DNA of 64,000 nucleotides. Origin: a virus. Made by a program: the position numbers and the translations under genes. The DNA is taken from positions 1 through 64,000 of the IMG/VR virus record IMGVR_UViG_3300024346_000017; one strand, 5' to 3'. Under the pieces are notes generated by a model, which saw nothing but the letters and a program-made list of their open reading frames with translations, was not told the DNA's origin and searched no databases. Within the stretch, counting starts at the first letter, position 1. Each line of letters opens with the position of its first letter. Below are positions 1 to 7,446 of the stretch, piece after piece.

Positions 1-187
1 TTGACACCACACCTGTGGAAACAGAACCAGTTGACACCACACCTGTGGAAACAGAACCAGTTGACACCACACCTGTGGAAACAGAACCAGTTGACACCAC
101 ACCTGTGGAAACAGAACCAGTTGACACCACACCTGTGGAAACAGAACCAGTTGACACCACACCTGTGGAAACAGAACCAGTTGACAC
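1..187 (+). repeat. 30-bp in-frame tandem repeat, six exact copies
   Basis: Positions 1-180 hold six identical 30-bp units and a seventh begins at 181. The unit is a multiple of three and encodes a decapeptide, TPVETEPVDT, in the frame of the CDS that runs to 944. The array continues beyond the left window edge. Identical copies suggest recent expansion by slippage or recombination. Confidence 0.97.
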
Positions 188-944
188 AGAGCCAGTGACG
201 GGATCAGAAGAAGATGTAACAAATACAGTTGATGATGCATTGGAAGATGGTAAAATTGATAGTACAGAAGTTGAAGAAATTGCAGATGCAATGGCAGCAG
301 ATGGAGAAATTGATTCAGAAGAAACAGATCAATTAATTGAAGCATTAGCAGAAGATGGAAAAGTTTCTGTAGCAGATCAAGAAGCAGTTCTGGAAGCACT
401 TGCGTCAGACGGAGAAGTTTCAAAAGAGGATGTTGCAGCCATTGTTGAATTAGCTAACTCAGATGGTAAATTATCTGAAGCAGAAAAAGATATTGTTGCC
501 GATGCATTAATTCAATCTGTTCCAGAAGGTGAAAATCTTACTAAAGAACAGGTAGCGGAAGCTGGAATTAAGTTATCAGATTTGCCAGCAAGCACACCAG
601 TTGATGTTAGAACATCTGAAAATGGAGACTCAGTTGTTATCACGGCAGAAGTTGCAGTACAAGTAGAATTAATATCTGACCCAGCGGCATTTGCACAAGA
701 GTTATTTAATGACCCAGGAGCAGCCCTACAGGCCTTGGGAAGCATAGGTGCAGATATGACAGAAGGCGAAAGAGAAGAGGCAACTGAAATGGTTGTAGCA
801 ACAGTTGTAGCAGCAGGTGCGGCAATTAACGCAGCAGCAGTTGCCGCAGGAGGAGCCACAGGGGGTGGCACAGGAGGCGGAGGAAGTTCTGGTGGAGGCT
901 CAGGAGCCAATTCACCAGGTTCACGAGGAGGAAGAAAATGGTAA
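3..944 (+). CDS. Repeat-rich protein with acidic DG-motif helices and Gly-rich tail (5' partial)
   Basis: The gene is open to the left window edge, so its start is missing. It begins with Thr/Pro/Glu/Val decapeptide repeats. These are followed by four or five acidic segments of about 20 residues, each with a core such as DGKIDSTE, DGEIDSEE, DGKVSVAD, DGEVSKED or DGKLSEAE. That spacing recalls degenerate EF-hand or TerB-like helical pairs. The last 40 residues are Gly/Ser-rich and end in SRGGRKW. No enzyme motif is visible. The stop overlaps the next gene, a small membrane protein, so the two are co-translated. Function is unknown; a virion surface or envelope-associated role is possible. Confidence 0.8.
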   Translation, partial: DTTPVETEPVDTTPVETEPVDTTPVETEPVDTTPVETEPVDTTPVETEPVDTTPVETEPVDTEPVTGSEEDVTNTVDDALEDGKIDSTEVEEIADAMAADGEIDSEETDQLIEALAEDGKVSVADQEAVLEALASDGEVSKEDVAAIVELANSDGKLSEAEKDIVADALIQSVPEGENLTKEQVAEAGIKLSDLPASTPVDVRTSENGDSVVITAEVAVQVELISDPAAFAQELFNDPGAALQALGSIGADMTEGEREEATEMVVATVVAAGAAINAAAVAAGGATGGGTGGGGSSGGGSGANSPGSRGGRKW

Positions 945-1120
945 GAATAATAAAGAATATCCTAAAAGATATGGTTGACCAAGCATGGACCCTTCTTGGA
1001 ATGTTTATTGCTTGGGTAGTTCTAGACGGAAGTGCAAAGACTATTGTTGGTTATGGAATCATAGCGACTACTGCTCTTTGGATAATTACAAGTCCGATTA
1101 GAAATAGAAATGAGGAATAG
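938..1120 (+). CDS. Small membrane protein, holin-like candidate
   Basis: Sixty residues with two hydrophobic stretches (about 17-30 and 37-52) flanked by charged ends. It starts inside the end of the preceding gene behind a GAGGAGGAAG ribosome-binding site and is followed two bases later by another membrane protein. Size and topology fit a holin or lysis accessory protein, but there is no diagnostic motif. Confidence 0.65.
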   Translation: MVRIIKNILKDMVDQAWTLLGMFIAWVVLDGSAKTIVGYGIIATTALWIITSPIRNRNEE

Positions 1121-1122
1121 TA

Positions 1123-1413
1123 ATGGCAAAAGCATACATTGAAGAGCCAACACAAGTAGGATCAGGAGCAATTGCAAGTATCAATAATATTTTTATGCGA
1201 ATTGTTGCTGTATTTGCAGCATCAGGACTGTCCGTAATTGGAGCAGGTGCTGTAGTTGGAATTGAAACTTATAAAGCAGTAATATTAGCAGGTACTCTTG
1301 GCGTTGCCACCGTAGTTGAAAGGCTTGCACGAGGTTTTCTAGACGATGGAAAATTGACGGTAGCAGAAATAAATGCCGCATTTTCAGCAGTAGATAAAAA
1401 AGCTAGTAAATAA
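1123..1413 (+). CDS. Holin-like membrane protein with C-terminal DG motif
   Basis: Ninety-six residues. Two hydrophobic segments (about 26-50 and 53-68) are followed by a soluble tail with FLDDGKLTVAEINAAF, an EF-hand-like half motif. The same plan (membrane part plus DGK-x-T-x-x-E motif) occurs in the protein at 41013-41255 and the DG motif recurs in the first gene of this window. A holin or antiholin role is plausible, inferred from architecture only. Confidence 0.6.
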   Translation: MAKAYIEEPTQVGSGAIASINNIFMRIVAVFAASGLSVIGAGAVVGIETYKAVILAGTLGVATVVERLARGFLDDGKLTVAEINAAFSAVDKKASK

Positions 1414-1428
1414 TGCTATAATTGTATT

Positions 1429-1575
1429 ATGGATAAATACAGTATAAAGCTAGAGGTTTTAGCCGAAGTAGATGCTTTTTCAGAAGCAGATGCTAGGGAG
1501 TATATATCTGATATATTCAATGTAGACGATGAAATTAAATCTGTTAAGGTATTAAAGATCTCCAAAAACAGTTGA
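1429..1575 (+). CDS. Hypothetical 48-aa protein, leaderless
   Basis: The reading frame MDKYSIKLEVLAEV... is acidic with alternating hydrophobic residues. A perfect TATAAT (1417-1422) ends six bases before the ATG, so the mRNA probably starts at the start codon. Its stop codon lies inside the TTGACA -35 box of the downstream tRNA promoter. Function unknown. Confidence 0.7.
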   Translation: MDKYSIKLEVLAEVDAFSEADAREYISDIFNVDDEIKSVKVLKISKNS

Positions 1576-1600
1576 CATGTCCGTTTTGTCAGGGTATAAT
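1572..1600 (+). promoter_or_regulatory. Sigma-70-type promoter for tRNA-Leu
   Basis: TTGACA at 1572-1577, a 17-bp spacer and TATAAT at 1595-1600 form a consensus housekeeping promoter 15 bases before the tRNA. The -35 box contains the TGA stop of the preceding gene. Confidence 0.9.
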
Positions 1601-1615
1601 AGTAATAAGCATTAT

Positions 1616-1699
1616 GCCCGTATGGCGGAATTGGCAGACGCAGCAGACTTAAAATTTGCCTCCAACCGTGGAGTGTCGGTTCAAATCCGACTATGGGTA
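1616..1699 (+). tRNA. tRNA-Leu (TAA anticodon)
   Basis: The acceptor arms GCCCGTA and TATGGGT pair with two G-U pairs. The anticodon arm is GCAGA-CTTAAAA-TTTGC (anticodon TAA), and a variable arm of class II length is closed by TCC/GGA. The T arm GTCGG-TTCAAAT-CCGAC is perfect. CCA is not encoded. It decodes UUA, a codon favoured in this AT-rich genome. Confidence 0.93.
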
Positions 1700-1715
1700 C
1701 TAGACAGGAAGTTCA

Positions 1716-1946
1716 TTGCTTAACTTGACAGAACTAGGAGTAGAGGTCTTTATAAAAAGATCTAATTCTAAAAATTTACAATCTTTTTGGAATAACTATT
1801 CTTTGGTAATTTGGAAAAAAAATAATTCTGGGTTCACAAATAAAAAAGGACTGTTCAAAAATGAATGGGGTATTGCAGAAGAATTTGCAATCAACGAAGA
1901 CGGACTATGGAAACTTCCATTACAATATGTCAAAAATTTTAAATAG
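1716..1946 (+). CDS. Hypothetical protein, 76 aa
   Basis: Starts at TTG 1716 behind AGGAAG (1705-1710), directly after the tRNA. It is basic and rich in Trp, Asn and Lys (KNEWGIAEEF..DGLWKLP). No known domain. It overlaps the start of the WhiB gene in another frame. Confidence 0.6.
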   Translation: MLNLTELGVEVFIKRSNSKNLQSFWNNYSLVIWKKNNSGFTNKKGLFKNEWGIAEEFAINEDGLWKLPLQYVKNFK

Positions 1947-2235
1947 TCTAGGTTTAGATAAAGATTCACTTCAATGGCAAGACTTAGCTCTTTGCCTTGG
2001 AATGGATACTAATCTGTTTTTTGATTCATATGAAGCAGATGTTAACATAGCCAAAAGCATAGATCAAGCTTGCATGTCATGTCCAGTTATAGCAATTTGT
2101 TACAAATACGGCACAGAGTCAGATAACTATGGAGTTTGGGGCGGAGTGTATTTAAGTTCTGGTACCCCAGATAAATCAAAAAATTCACACAAAACAAAAG
2201 AAACTAACAAGAAGCTAAAGGGATTACATGGCTAA
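1927..2235 (+). CDS. WhiB-family Fe-S transcriptional regulator
   Basis: This 102-aa protein has the WhiB signature: a first Cys in LALCLGMDTNLFF, then CMSCPVIAIC, giving the four cluster ligands (C...C-x2-C-x5-C), followed by the GVWGG turn. WhiB proteins bind a [4Fe-4S] cluster and usually work with the primary sigma factor; they are restricted to actinobacteria and their phages. I chose ATG 1927 because it fits family length; an upstream in-frame ATG at 1861 would add 22 non-homologous residues. The stop overlaps the next gene's ATG region. Confidence 0.9.
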   Translation: MSKILNSLGLDKDSLQWQDLALCLGMDTNLFFDSYEADVNIAKSIDQACMSCPVIAICYKYGTESDNYGVWGGVYLSSGTPDKSKNSHKTKETNKKLKGLHG

Positions 2236-2551
2236 CTTTATAAATAAAGATAAAGATCACTTTAAATACGGAATTAATGAATGGACTGGTGAAGCAAATA
2301 AACCAGTTTTTTATACAAAAGAAATGGCACAAAAGGTCAGAGAACTTAAAAGCCCTGCACACGACTTACAGATGGATATTGTAAAGTATCCTGAATTTTT
2401 AGCAATAAGATTATATGAAAACAATTTTTCACAGTACGATGGAAGTATGAGAATGAGAGTTATAGATTATATCGAGATGGTTAAAAGGATCCTAGAATCA
2501 TATGGGGTACGAGTCGAGTTGGAGGGGAAGCCAGGTGGAAGAACAAGGTGA
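2228..2551 (+). CDS. Hypothetical protein, 107 aa
   Basis: Translationally coupled to the WhiB gene by an 8-base overlap. Soluble and mixed charge, with a central amphipathic part (MRMRVIDYIEMVKRILESYG). No domain recognised. Its last codons contain the strong RBS GGAGGGGA used by the following gene. Confidence 0.65.
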   Translation: MANFINKDKDHFKYGINEWTGEANKPVFYTKEMAQKVRELKSPAHDLQMDIVKYPEFLAIRLYENNFSQYDGSMRMRVIDYIEMVKRILESYGVRVELEGKPGGRTR

Positions 2552-2729
2552 TGTCGCATCAATTGTGTATATTATTCCAGAAGAAAGATACGGAGTAATA
2601 GTATCACATGGGGCCTATATGTCCTCAATAAAGTACAACGATGGCTTTGAAGAAGTTATTGAGCTTTTTGACACAAAAGATTTTATTGTTTCAAATGAAA
2701 TCCCAATTATAGATACAGAGGAAAACTAA
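2535..2729 (+). CDS. Hypothetical protein, 64 aa (GTG start)
   Basis: GTG 2535 follows GGAGGGGA at 2521-2528, which fixes the start over the in-frame upstream ATG at 2502. It has a compact beta-rich look (IVYIIPEERYGVIVSHGAYMS). It overlaps genes on both sides, so belongs to a translationally coupled chain. Confidence 0.6.
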   Translation: MEEQGDVASIVYIIPEERYGVIVSHGAYMSSIKYNDGFEEVIELFDTKDFIVSNEIPIIDTEEN

Positions 2730-2965
2730 TGGAAAAAGTACTATGCTATTCTTGTAATAAGAGTAAGGCTAATTTAAATTTAAAAAGATCCGCGTTGCTT
2801 GCAATTAATCTGCTTATGTGTGAAACATGCATCACTAGTAAATTTGAGCCTAGATGGACTATAATTTTATCTGGCAGGCAGTACGGACATGAATCTGTAA
2901 AAGAATATATTGCTAAGAAAAAATATGTTGGAGAAGACATAAAAGCGTCCGAATTATTAGTTTAA
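2729..2965 (+). CDS. Small zinc-ribbon-like protein
   Basis: Seventy-eight residues with two Cys pairs, CYSC near residue 6 and CETC near residue 31, typical of a structural zinc ribbon. The ATG overlaps the previous TAA (TAATG). Function unknown. Confidence 0.6.
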   Translation: MEKVLCYSCNKSKANLNLKRSALLAINLLMCETCITSKFEPRWTIILSGRQYGHESVKEYIAKKKYVGEDIKASELLV

Positions 2966-2986
2966 GTACGGTATAATTATGTAATA

Positions 2987-3304
2987 ATGCTAAATACAAG
3001 TCAGATAATTATAACAATATTAGCCTCTGTTTCAAGCGGATTAGTAGGCATACTTTTTAACTACAGGCAGAGCAAGAAAAAAGAAGCAATTAGGTTGGCT
3101 GAAAAGCAACACGATGGTCTTTTAATTGAACTAAAAGATCTTCAAATAAAGCTATATAAATTAGAAAAAGATTTAGACGAGTGGAAAGAAAAATATTACG
3201 AGGCCCTGCAGGAGCTGATTCATGTTAAATCAGACCTGGAAGAGTCCTTGCTTAAATTAGGTCACATAGATATTCATTTAGACTTAGATTCAGAAGGCGA
3301 ATAG
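2987..3304 (+). CDS. Membrane-anchored coiled-coil protein
   Basis: An N-terminal transmembrane helix (residues 5-25) is followed by KKK and a heptad-rich coil (about 35-90) with many Leu/Lys/Glu. TATAAT at 2972-2977 lies nine bases before the ATG. A spanin-like or membrane-tethering role is possible; nothing decides it. Confidence 0.65.
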   Translation: MLNTSQIIITILASVSSGLVGILFNYRQSKKKEAIRLAEKQHDGLLIELKDLQIKLYKLEKDLDEWKEKYYEALQELIHVKSDLEESLLKLGHIDIHLDLDSEGE

Positions 3305-3336
3305 ACAAATAATTTTAAAAATAGTATACTGAAATT

Positions 3337-3894
3337 ATGACTTGTATTGTTGCTATTGCCCAAAATGGTGTTGTGTATATGGGTTCCGACCATGCCGCAT
3401 CAGATGACAAAACTGGGTGGATCATATCTAGAAAAGAGCCAAAAGTTTTTAAGAATGGCCAGTATGGTATTGCATTTACAGATTCATTCCGTATGGGACA
3501 AATCCTTCAATACATGTGGACCCCTCCAAAGTATACACCAACTAAAACCAATTCTGGTTTAGATAAATTTATGAGAACTAAATTTGTTGATTCTGTAAAG
3601 TCTGCATTTAAAGATAATGGATACGGAAGTATTGGCTCTTCGTCAGAAGAAGATACTGGCGGAATTTTTATAGTTGGAATATGTGGTAGACTCTTTACTA
3701 TAGATGAAGACTTTCATGTCGGAGAAAATATAGTTAATTATATGGCGGAAGGAAGCGGTGGGCAGATAGCTCTTGGAGCCCTTCATGCAACAAAGAAACA
3801 ACAGAACCCAAAGCTTAGATTAAAAGCAGCATTAGAAGCAGCAACTGAGTTTAACATGAGCGTGGCTGCCCCCTATACATATATTCAAGTTTAA
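3337..3894 (+). CDS. Proteasome/HslV-like Ntn hydrolase
   Basis: This 185-aa protein begins MTCIVAI, so Met removal would leave an N-terminal Thr as in proteasome beta and HslV subunits. Downstream are GVVYMGSDHAAS (equivalent of the conserved Asp near position 17) and a basic stretch RKEPKVF near the catalytic Lys position. A later GSGGQIALGALHA resembles the conserved Gly-rich turn near the family's Ser. Length fits HslV or Anbu subunits better than processed eukaryotic beta subunits. No ATPase partner is nearby. It has its own leaderless promoter: TATACT (3325-3330) ends six bases before the ATG. Confidence 0.75.
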   Translation: MTCIVAIAQNGVVYMGSDHAASDDKTGWIISRKEPKVFKNGQYGIAFTDSFRMGQILQYMWTPPKYTPTKTNSGLDKFMRTKFVDSVKSAFKDNGYGSIGSSSEEDTGGIFIVGICGRLFTIDEDFHVGENIVNYMAEGSGGQIALGALHATKKQQNPKLRLKAALEAATEFNMSVAAPYTYIQV

Positions 3895-3908
3895 GGTATA
3901 ATTTGTAT

Positions 3909-4280
3909 ATGGAAATAGCATTAATAATATCTGTCTCTATTGCAGTAGTACTGTCAATATTTTTCCTGACCATGTTTTTTAAGAGATTCAAGGTCGGATT
4001 TTACTACATAGATAAGTACGAAGAGGCAGTAAAAGAAATGTTAAATCTAATGGAGATAAATGACCCAAGATACATACCTCCAGTTGATTATGATAATGCC
4101 ATAGACATGAGAGGCACCCCAACACATGTATGTCTATGTGGGTCAGAAGTCTGGATGATTAAAGCAGTTTTTAGAGACTACGAGATAGCTACATATTTCC
4201 TAGACATGGAATGCCTAGCCTGTGGCAGCCTTGCCACAGCACCAACACCAATAGATAAGAGCAACATTGATGAGGTCTAA
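3909..4280 (+). CDS. Membrane protein with C-terminal zinc ribbon
   Basis: Starts at ATG 3909, six bases after TATAAT (3897-3902), so leaderless; an in-frame TTG at 3903 is not needed. A transmembrane helix (about 3-24) is followed by a cytosolic domain with CLC and CLAC Cys pairs. Function unknown. Confidence 0.65.
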   Translation: MEIALIISVSIAVVLSIFFLTMFFKRFKVGFYYIDKYEEAVKEMLNLMEINDPRYIPPVDYDNAIDMRGTPTHVCLCGSEVWMIKAVFRDYEIATYFLDMECLACGSLATAPTPIDKSNIDEV

Positions 4281-4422
4281 AAAAGTTAAAAAGTTAGAGG
4301 CGAGGGTAGAAGAGCTAAGCACTGTAACAGATCTTCTTATTTTGTTAGTAAATGAAATCATAGAAAAAGATAATAATAGAATAAACTTAGACTCAGGAAA
4401 GTGGTATAAGCCTACCCCTTGA
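4270..4422 (+). CDS. Small basic coiled-coil protein, 50 aa
   Basis: Starts at ATG 4270, overlapping the previous gene's end. MRSKKVKKLEARVEEL and the following Leu-rich stretch give regular heptads. Its TGA stop is embedded in the -35 TTGACA of the next promoter. Confidence 0.6.
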   Translation: MRSKKVKKLEARVEELSTVTDLLILLVNEIIEKDNNRINLDSGKWYKPTP

Positions 4423-4446
4423 CAACCTTTGTATATTTAGTATACT
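4419..4446 (+). promoter_or_regulatory. Promoter of the subtilase gene
   Basis: TTGACA 4419-4424, a 16-bp spacer, TATACT 4441-4446, then six bases to the ATG at 4453. This predicts a leaderless transcript. Confidence 0.88.
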
Positions 4447-4452
4447 TAAGAT

Positions 4453-5625
4453 ATGAAAAATAAACTAATCACGGCGGTACTTACTTTATCACTTCTATCA
4501 CCTGTAGCAATTTCACAGGCATCTGGTGCAGACGCACCAGTTCTAGCAATCCTAGACACAGCAATTGATACATCACTCCCTAATCTTCAAGGAAAGATTG
4601 TGGGAGAAGTTTGTATTCTTGAATGGCAGCTATGCCCAAATGGGACTAACTTTCAAGAAGGGGCTGGCGCAGCATCTATGCCAGCAGACCTAATTACAAA
4701 GAACGGCTTTGACCACGGAACATTTATGGCAAGTACAGCAGTTCAAGCTAATCCAAACATTAAAATACTTTTTATTAAAATTATTGGAAATACCTCTGCT
4801 GGATTACGAAAGCCAACTGGAGAATCAACCATTTCAGCAGCACTATTCTGGCTAAGAGACAATGCAGCTAAATATAATGTTAAGGCTATATCTCTTTCGC
4901 AAGGTAGCAGCGGACTACTTGGAAAAGCAGGAACACAATACTGCCCAACATTCCCAAGAACAGTATCTGCAATTCAACAGTTAAACTCAATGTCTATCCC
5001 AGTTTTTTCTGCAGCAGGTAATGCTCGTGATTACTCAAGAATTGATTGGCCTTCGTGCATCCCAGAAACAGTTTCAGTGGGAGCAGTTGATCAAATTGGA
5101 GAAATTGCATCTTATAGCAATAATGACTCATTGCTTTTAGATTTCTTTGCCCTAGGCAACATGCCTGCAGTTGGTCCAGGAAACATTTCTAAAAATATTG
5201 CTGGTACATCTTCTGCAACACAGGTTGCAGCAGCAACGTATTTAAAATTAATGACTTCATCTGGACAATCTGGAAGCCAATTAATTGATAGCATGAAAGC
5301 TAATTCAGTAAATACTATTGGCAGACAGGGCACATTTAAAAAATTGATTACGCTTTCTAATGCAGTAAGTGCTATCCCTACAAATTCAGCAGCAGCAGAT
5401 GCAGCAGCAAAGGCACTAGCGGATGCAAAGGCACTAGCGGATGCAAAGGCACTAGCGGATGCAAAGGCACTAGCGGATGCAAAGGCAGCACGAGCAGCAG
5501 CATTGAAGTTAGAGGTTGATGCTGGTATTGCAGAAGCGGAAAAGCAGTATGCAATTGATTTAAAGTTAGCCCAAGACAAGCTTGCAGCAAGTCGAGCAGC
5601 GTGGATGGCAAAACTTAATGGCTGA
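4453..5625 (+). CDS. Secreted subtilisin-like serine protease (S8 family)
   Basis: The N terminus is a clear signal peptide (MKNKLITAVL... cleaved near residue 24-26). The S8 catalytic motifs follow in order: Asp in LAILDTAID (about 35), His in FDHGTFMAS (about 88), oxyanion Asn in SAAGN (about 190) and Ser in GTSSATQVAA (about 253). After the protease domain comes an Ala/Asp/Lys helix with ALADAK repeats, then a charged coil to residue 390. It therefore looks intact, exported and tethered or oligomerised by its C-terminal coil. It overlaps the next gene by eight bases. Role inferred: cleavage of host surface or competitor proteins, or virion-associated proteolysis. Confidence 0.88.
   Translation: MKNKLITAVLTLSLLSPVAISQASGADAPVLAILDTAIDTSLPNLQGKIVGEVCILEWQLCPNGTNFQEGAGAASMPADLITKNGFDHGTFMASTAVQANPNIKILFIKIIGNTSAGLRKPTGESTISAALFWLRDNAAKYNVKAISLSQGSSGLLGKAGTQYCPTFPRTVSAIQQLNSMSIPVFSAAGNARDYSRIDWPSCIPETVSVGAVDQIGEIASYSNNDSLLLDFFALGNMPAVGPGNISKNIAGTSSATQVAAATYLKLMTSSGQSGSQLIDSMKANSVNTIGRQGTFKKLITLSNAVSAIPTNSAAADAAAKALADAKALADAKALADAKALADAKAARAAALKLEVDAGIAEAEKQYAIDLKLAQDKLAASRAAWMAKLNG
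5407..5486 (+). repeat. 18-bp in-frame tandem repeat (ALADAK), about four copies
   Basis: Near-identical 18-bp units encode ALADAK in the C-terminal helix of the subtilase. Length is a multiple of three, so copy number can vary without frameshift. Confidence 0.93.
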
Positions 5626-5824
5626 AATCACAGTACTGGACGGTATTATTAAAGATCTTGGGCAAGAACTATATCAGAAATGGTACAATGGATTAGCACA
5701 AGAAGATAGAACACCAGAAGCATCTGAGGCAATGGCTAAAAATGCAGGTGAAACAACATTTTGGATAATCCAAAATTTTATGATTCGCTTCAATGAAGCA
5801 GCAGAGGCACTAAAGGATAAGTAA
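5618..5824 (+). CDS. Hypothetical helical protein, 68 aa
   Basis: Starts at ATG 5618 inside the subtilase end and stops on the ATG of thioredoxin. Predicted all-helical and acidic. The position between a secreted protease and thioredoxin suggests one transcript. Function unknown. Confidence 0.65.
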   Translation: MAEITVLDGIIKDLGQELYQKWYNGLAQEDRTPEASEAMAKNAGETTFWIIQNFMIRFNEAAEALKDK

Positions 5825-6126
5825 TGATTGTAACTGACAGTAATTTCGATGAAGTTATTGGCTCTCATCATGTAGTCCTTGTAGATTTCTGGGCTGAATG
5901 GTGTAGTCCATGCAAAAGATTTTCTCCCATACTTGATGAAGTAGCATCAGAATATAATGTATGGATTGGAAAGATAGATGCAGATGAAAATACATTCAGT
6001 GCAGATAAATACAATGTTATTTCTTTACCTACAGTTATCGTTTTTAAAGACGGTAAAGAGGTAAAGAGAACTAAGGGAGCTATGCCAAAGCATAAGTTCT
6101 TGGAAGAGATATCCGAATGGATCTAG
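5824..6126 (+). CDS. Thioredoxin
   Basis: A complete 100-aa thioredoxin fold with the active site FWAEWCSPCK (Cys about 27 and 30) and the cis-Pro loop SLPTVIVFKDGKEV. The central residues are Ser-Pro instead of the usual Gly-Pro, which may shift redox potential. It could reduce the class II ribonucleotide reductase at 39011, the AhpC and the GPx. The ATG overlaps the preceding TAA. Confidence 0.93.
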   Translation: MIVTDSNFDEVIGSHHVVLVDFWAEWCSPCKRFSPILDEVASEYNVWIGKIDADENTFSADKYNVISLPTVIVFKDGKEVKRTKGAMPKHKFLEEISEWI

Positions 6127-6287
6127 GTTTTGATGAATGGATGAGCTTTGGATATGACAAAGGATGGATATCAGATGTATTTTGCGATACACATGATGGC
6201 CCACCAATGTCAGATGAAGAAATGCAAGAGTGGGATGAAGGCGGAGATCCGTGCTCATTTCATGTTAAGGTAAATGAACTACACTAA
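6117..6287 (+). CDS. Hypothetical acidic protein, 56 aa
   Basis: Starts at ATG 6117 within the thioredoxin end. Contains the compact motif CDTHDGPPMSDEE and a C-terminal GGDPCSFHV, with two Cys and several His that could bind a metal. I recognise no named family. Confidence 0.6.
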   Translation: MDLGFDEWMSFGYDKGWISDVFCDTHDGPPMSDEEMQEWDEGGDPCSFHVKVNELH

Positions 6288-6334
6288 CTTTCTGTTTCAT
6301 ATAAGAAGCAGAAGAAATAAGGAGAATAAATTAA

Positions 6335-7378
6335 ATGAACTCATTTAAGAAAGTATCGCTAATCATCGCTGCAGCCCTGACTAGCACAATGCTTGTATCG
6401 CCAGCAGCTAACGCTAACGCTGGAACTGTAACCCTAACGGTTGCGGGATCTGCAGCAACAGGTGGAACAGTAGTTGGAACACCTGTAGCACTACCAGTAC
6501 CAGCAGACAACAGTATCGATGCAGCAGATGCATTGAAGATTGCTGTAACATCAGTAGACACTGGAACAGTAGTAACAGCAGTTGCAACTAACGCAACAAT
6601 TGTTTCTGCGCTAGCAACATCAACAGCACCAGTTACCGCATCAAGCGGATCTTCAACACTTTCAGTTTCAACAGGAACTGGAAACTCAGCAGACTTTTAT
6701 GTATATACTAAAAGTACAGCAGTAGGAACAGTAGCAATTACTCGTGCTGGAACTACAACAGTTTACTATGTACAAGGTACCGCAGGTGCTTTGAACTCAA
6801 TCGCTATCACCGCACCAGCATCTGGAGCAGCGGGAACAGTTGCAACTCTTAAGGTAACAGGATACGATGTATTCGGTAACGTAAAGGGTGGAGCAACAAT
6901 TAATACTCTAGTATCTTCAAATGGTGTTGCAACAGCAACAGCGCTTACAACAGATACAGCAGTAGCAACACTAGGAACAAAGGAGCAGACTGTAACACTT
7001 CCTGCTTCAGGTTCAGTAGTTGTTACAGCATACGCAACAGTAGCGACAGCCGTAACAGGCCTAACAGCGCCAATCGGCTCTGTAGTTGCAACAGTAGCAG
7101 TTCGTGATCTTTCAGGGGAACTTGCAGCAAAGAACGCAGAACTCGCAGTCGCTAATGCAGCACTTGCAGTTGCTAATGCAGCACTTGCAGCAGAGAAGGC
7201 AGGACGTGCAGCCGATAAGGCAGCATCAGATTCTGCAACTGCAACAGCAAAGGCAGCAACAGTAACAGCACAAGCAGCAGCAGATCTTGCTAAGGCTACA
7301 TACAAGGCAGAATACAATGCACTTGCAGCTAAGTGGAACAAGAAGTTTCCTAAGTTAAAGGTTGCACTAAAGAAGTAA
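6335..7378 (+). CDS. Secreted Ala/Thr-rich surface protein
   Basis: A signal peptide (MNSFKKVSLIIAAALTSTML, cleavage near ANANA) leads into about 240 residues of Ala/Thr/Val-rich beta sequence resembling bacterial Ig-like (Big) repeats. An Ala-rich coiled coil then ends in KWNKKFPKLKVALKK. GGAG sits eight bases before the ATG and a strong terminator follows, so it is well expressed as a single unit. It looks like a host surface-layer or adhesin protein carried by the phage. Base composition matches the Ala-rich fibre genes near 49-53 kb. Confidence 0.75.
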   Translation: MNSFKKVSLIIAAALTSTMLVSPAANANAGTVTLTVAGSAATGGTVVGTPVALPVPADNSIDAADALKIAVTSVDTGTVVTAVATNATIVSALATSTAPVTASSGSSTLSVSTGTGNSADFYVYTKSTAVGTVAITRAGTTTVYYVQGTAGALNSIAITAPASGAAGTVATLKVTGYDVFGNVKGGATINTLVSSNGVATATALTTDTAVATLGTKEQTVTLPASGSVVVTAYATVATAVTGLTAPIGSVVATVAVRDLSGELAAKNAELAVANAALAVANAALAAEKAGRAADKAASDSATATAKAATVTAQAAADLAKATYKAEYNALAAKWNKKFPKLKVALKK

Positions 7379-7390
7379 ATAACTTCAGTT

Positions 7391-7421
7391 AAAGGGGCAA
7401 GACTACTGGTCTTGCCCCTTT
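7391..7421 (+). terminator. Rho-independent terminator
   Basis: A perfect 13-bp stem (7391-7403 with 7409-7421) with a 5-base loop, followed by TAATAT. It ends the surface-protein transcript just before the next leaderless promoter. Confidence 0.92.
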
Positions 7422-7446
7422 AATATATAAATGATAGAATGGTAAT

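Noticed and set aside
1-187. CRISPR array.
   Set aside because: Units are contiguous with no spacers and are in frame with a protein.
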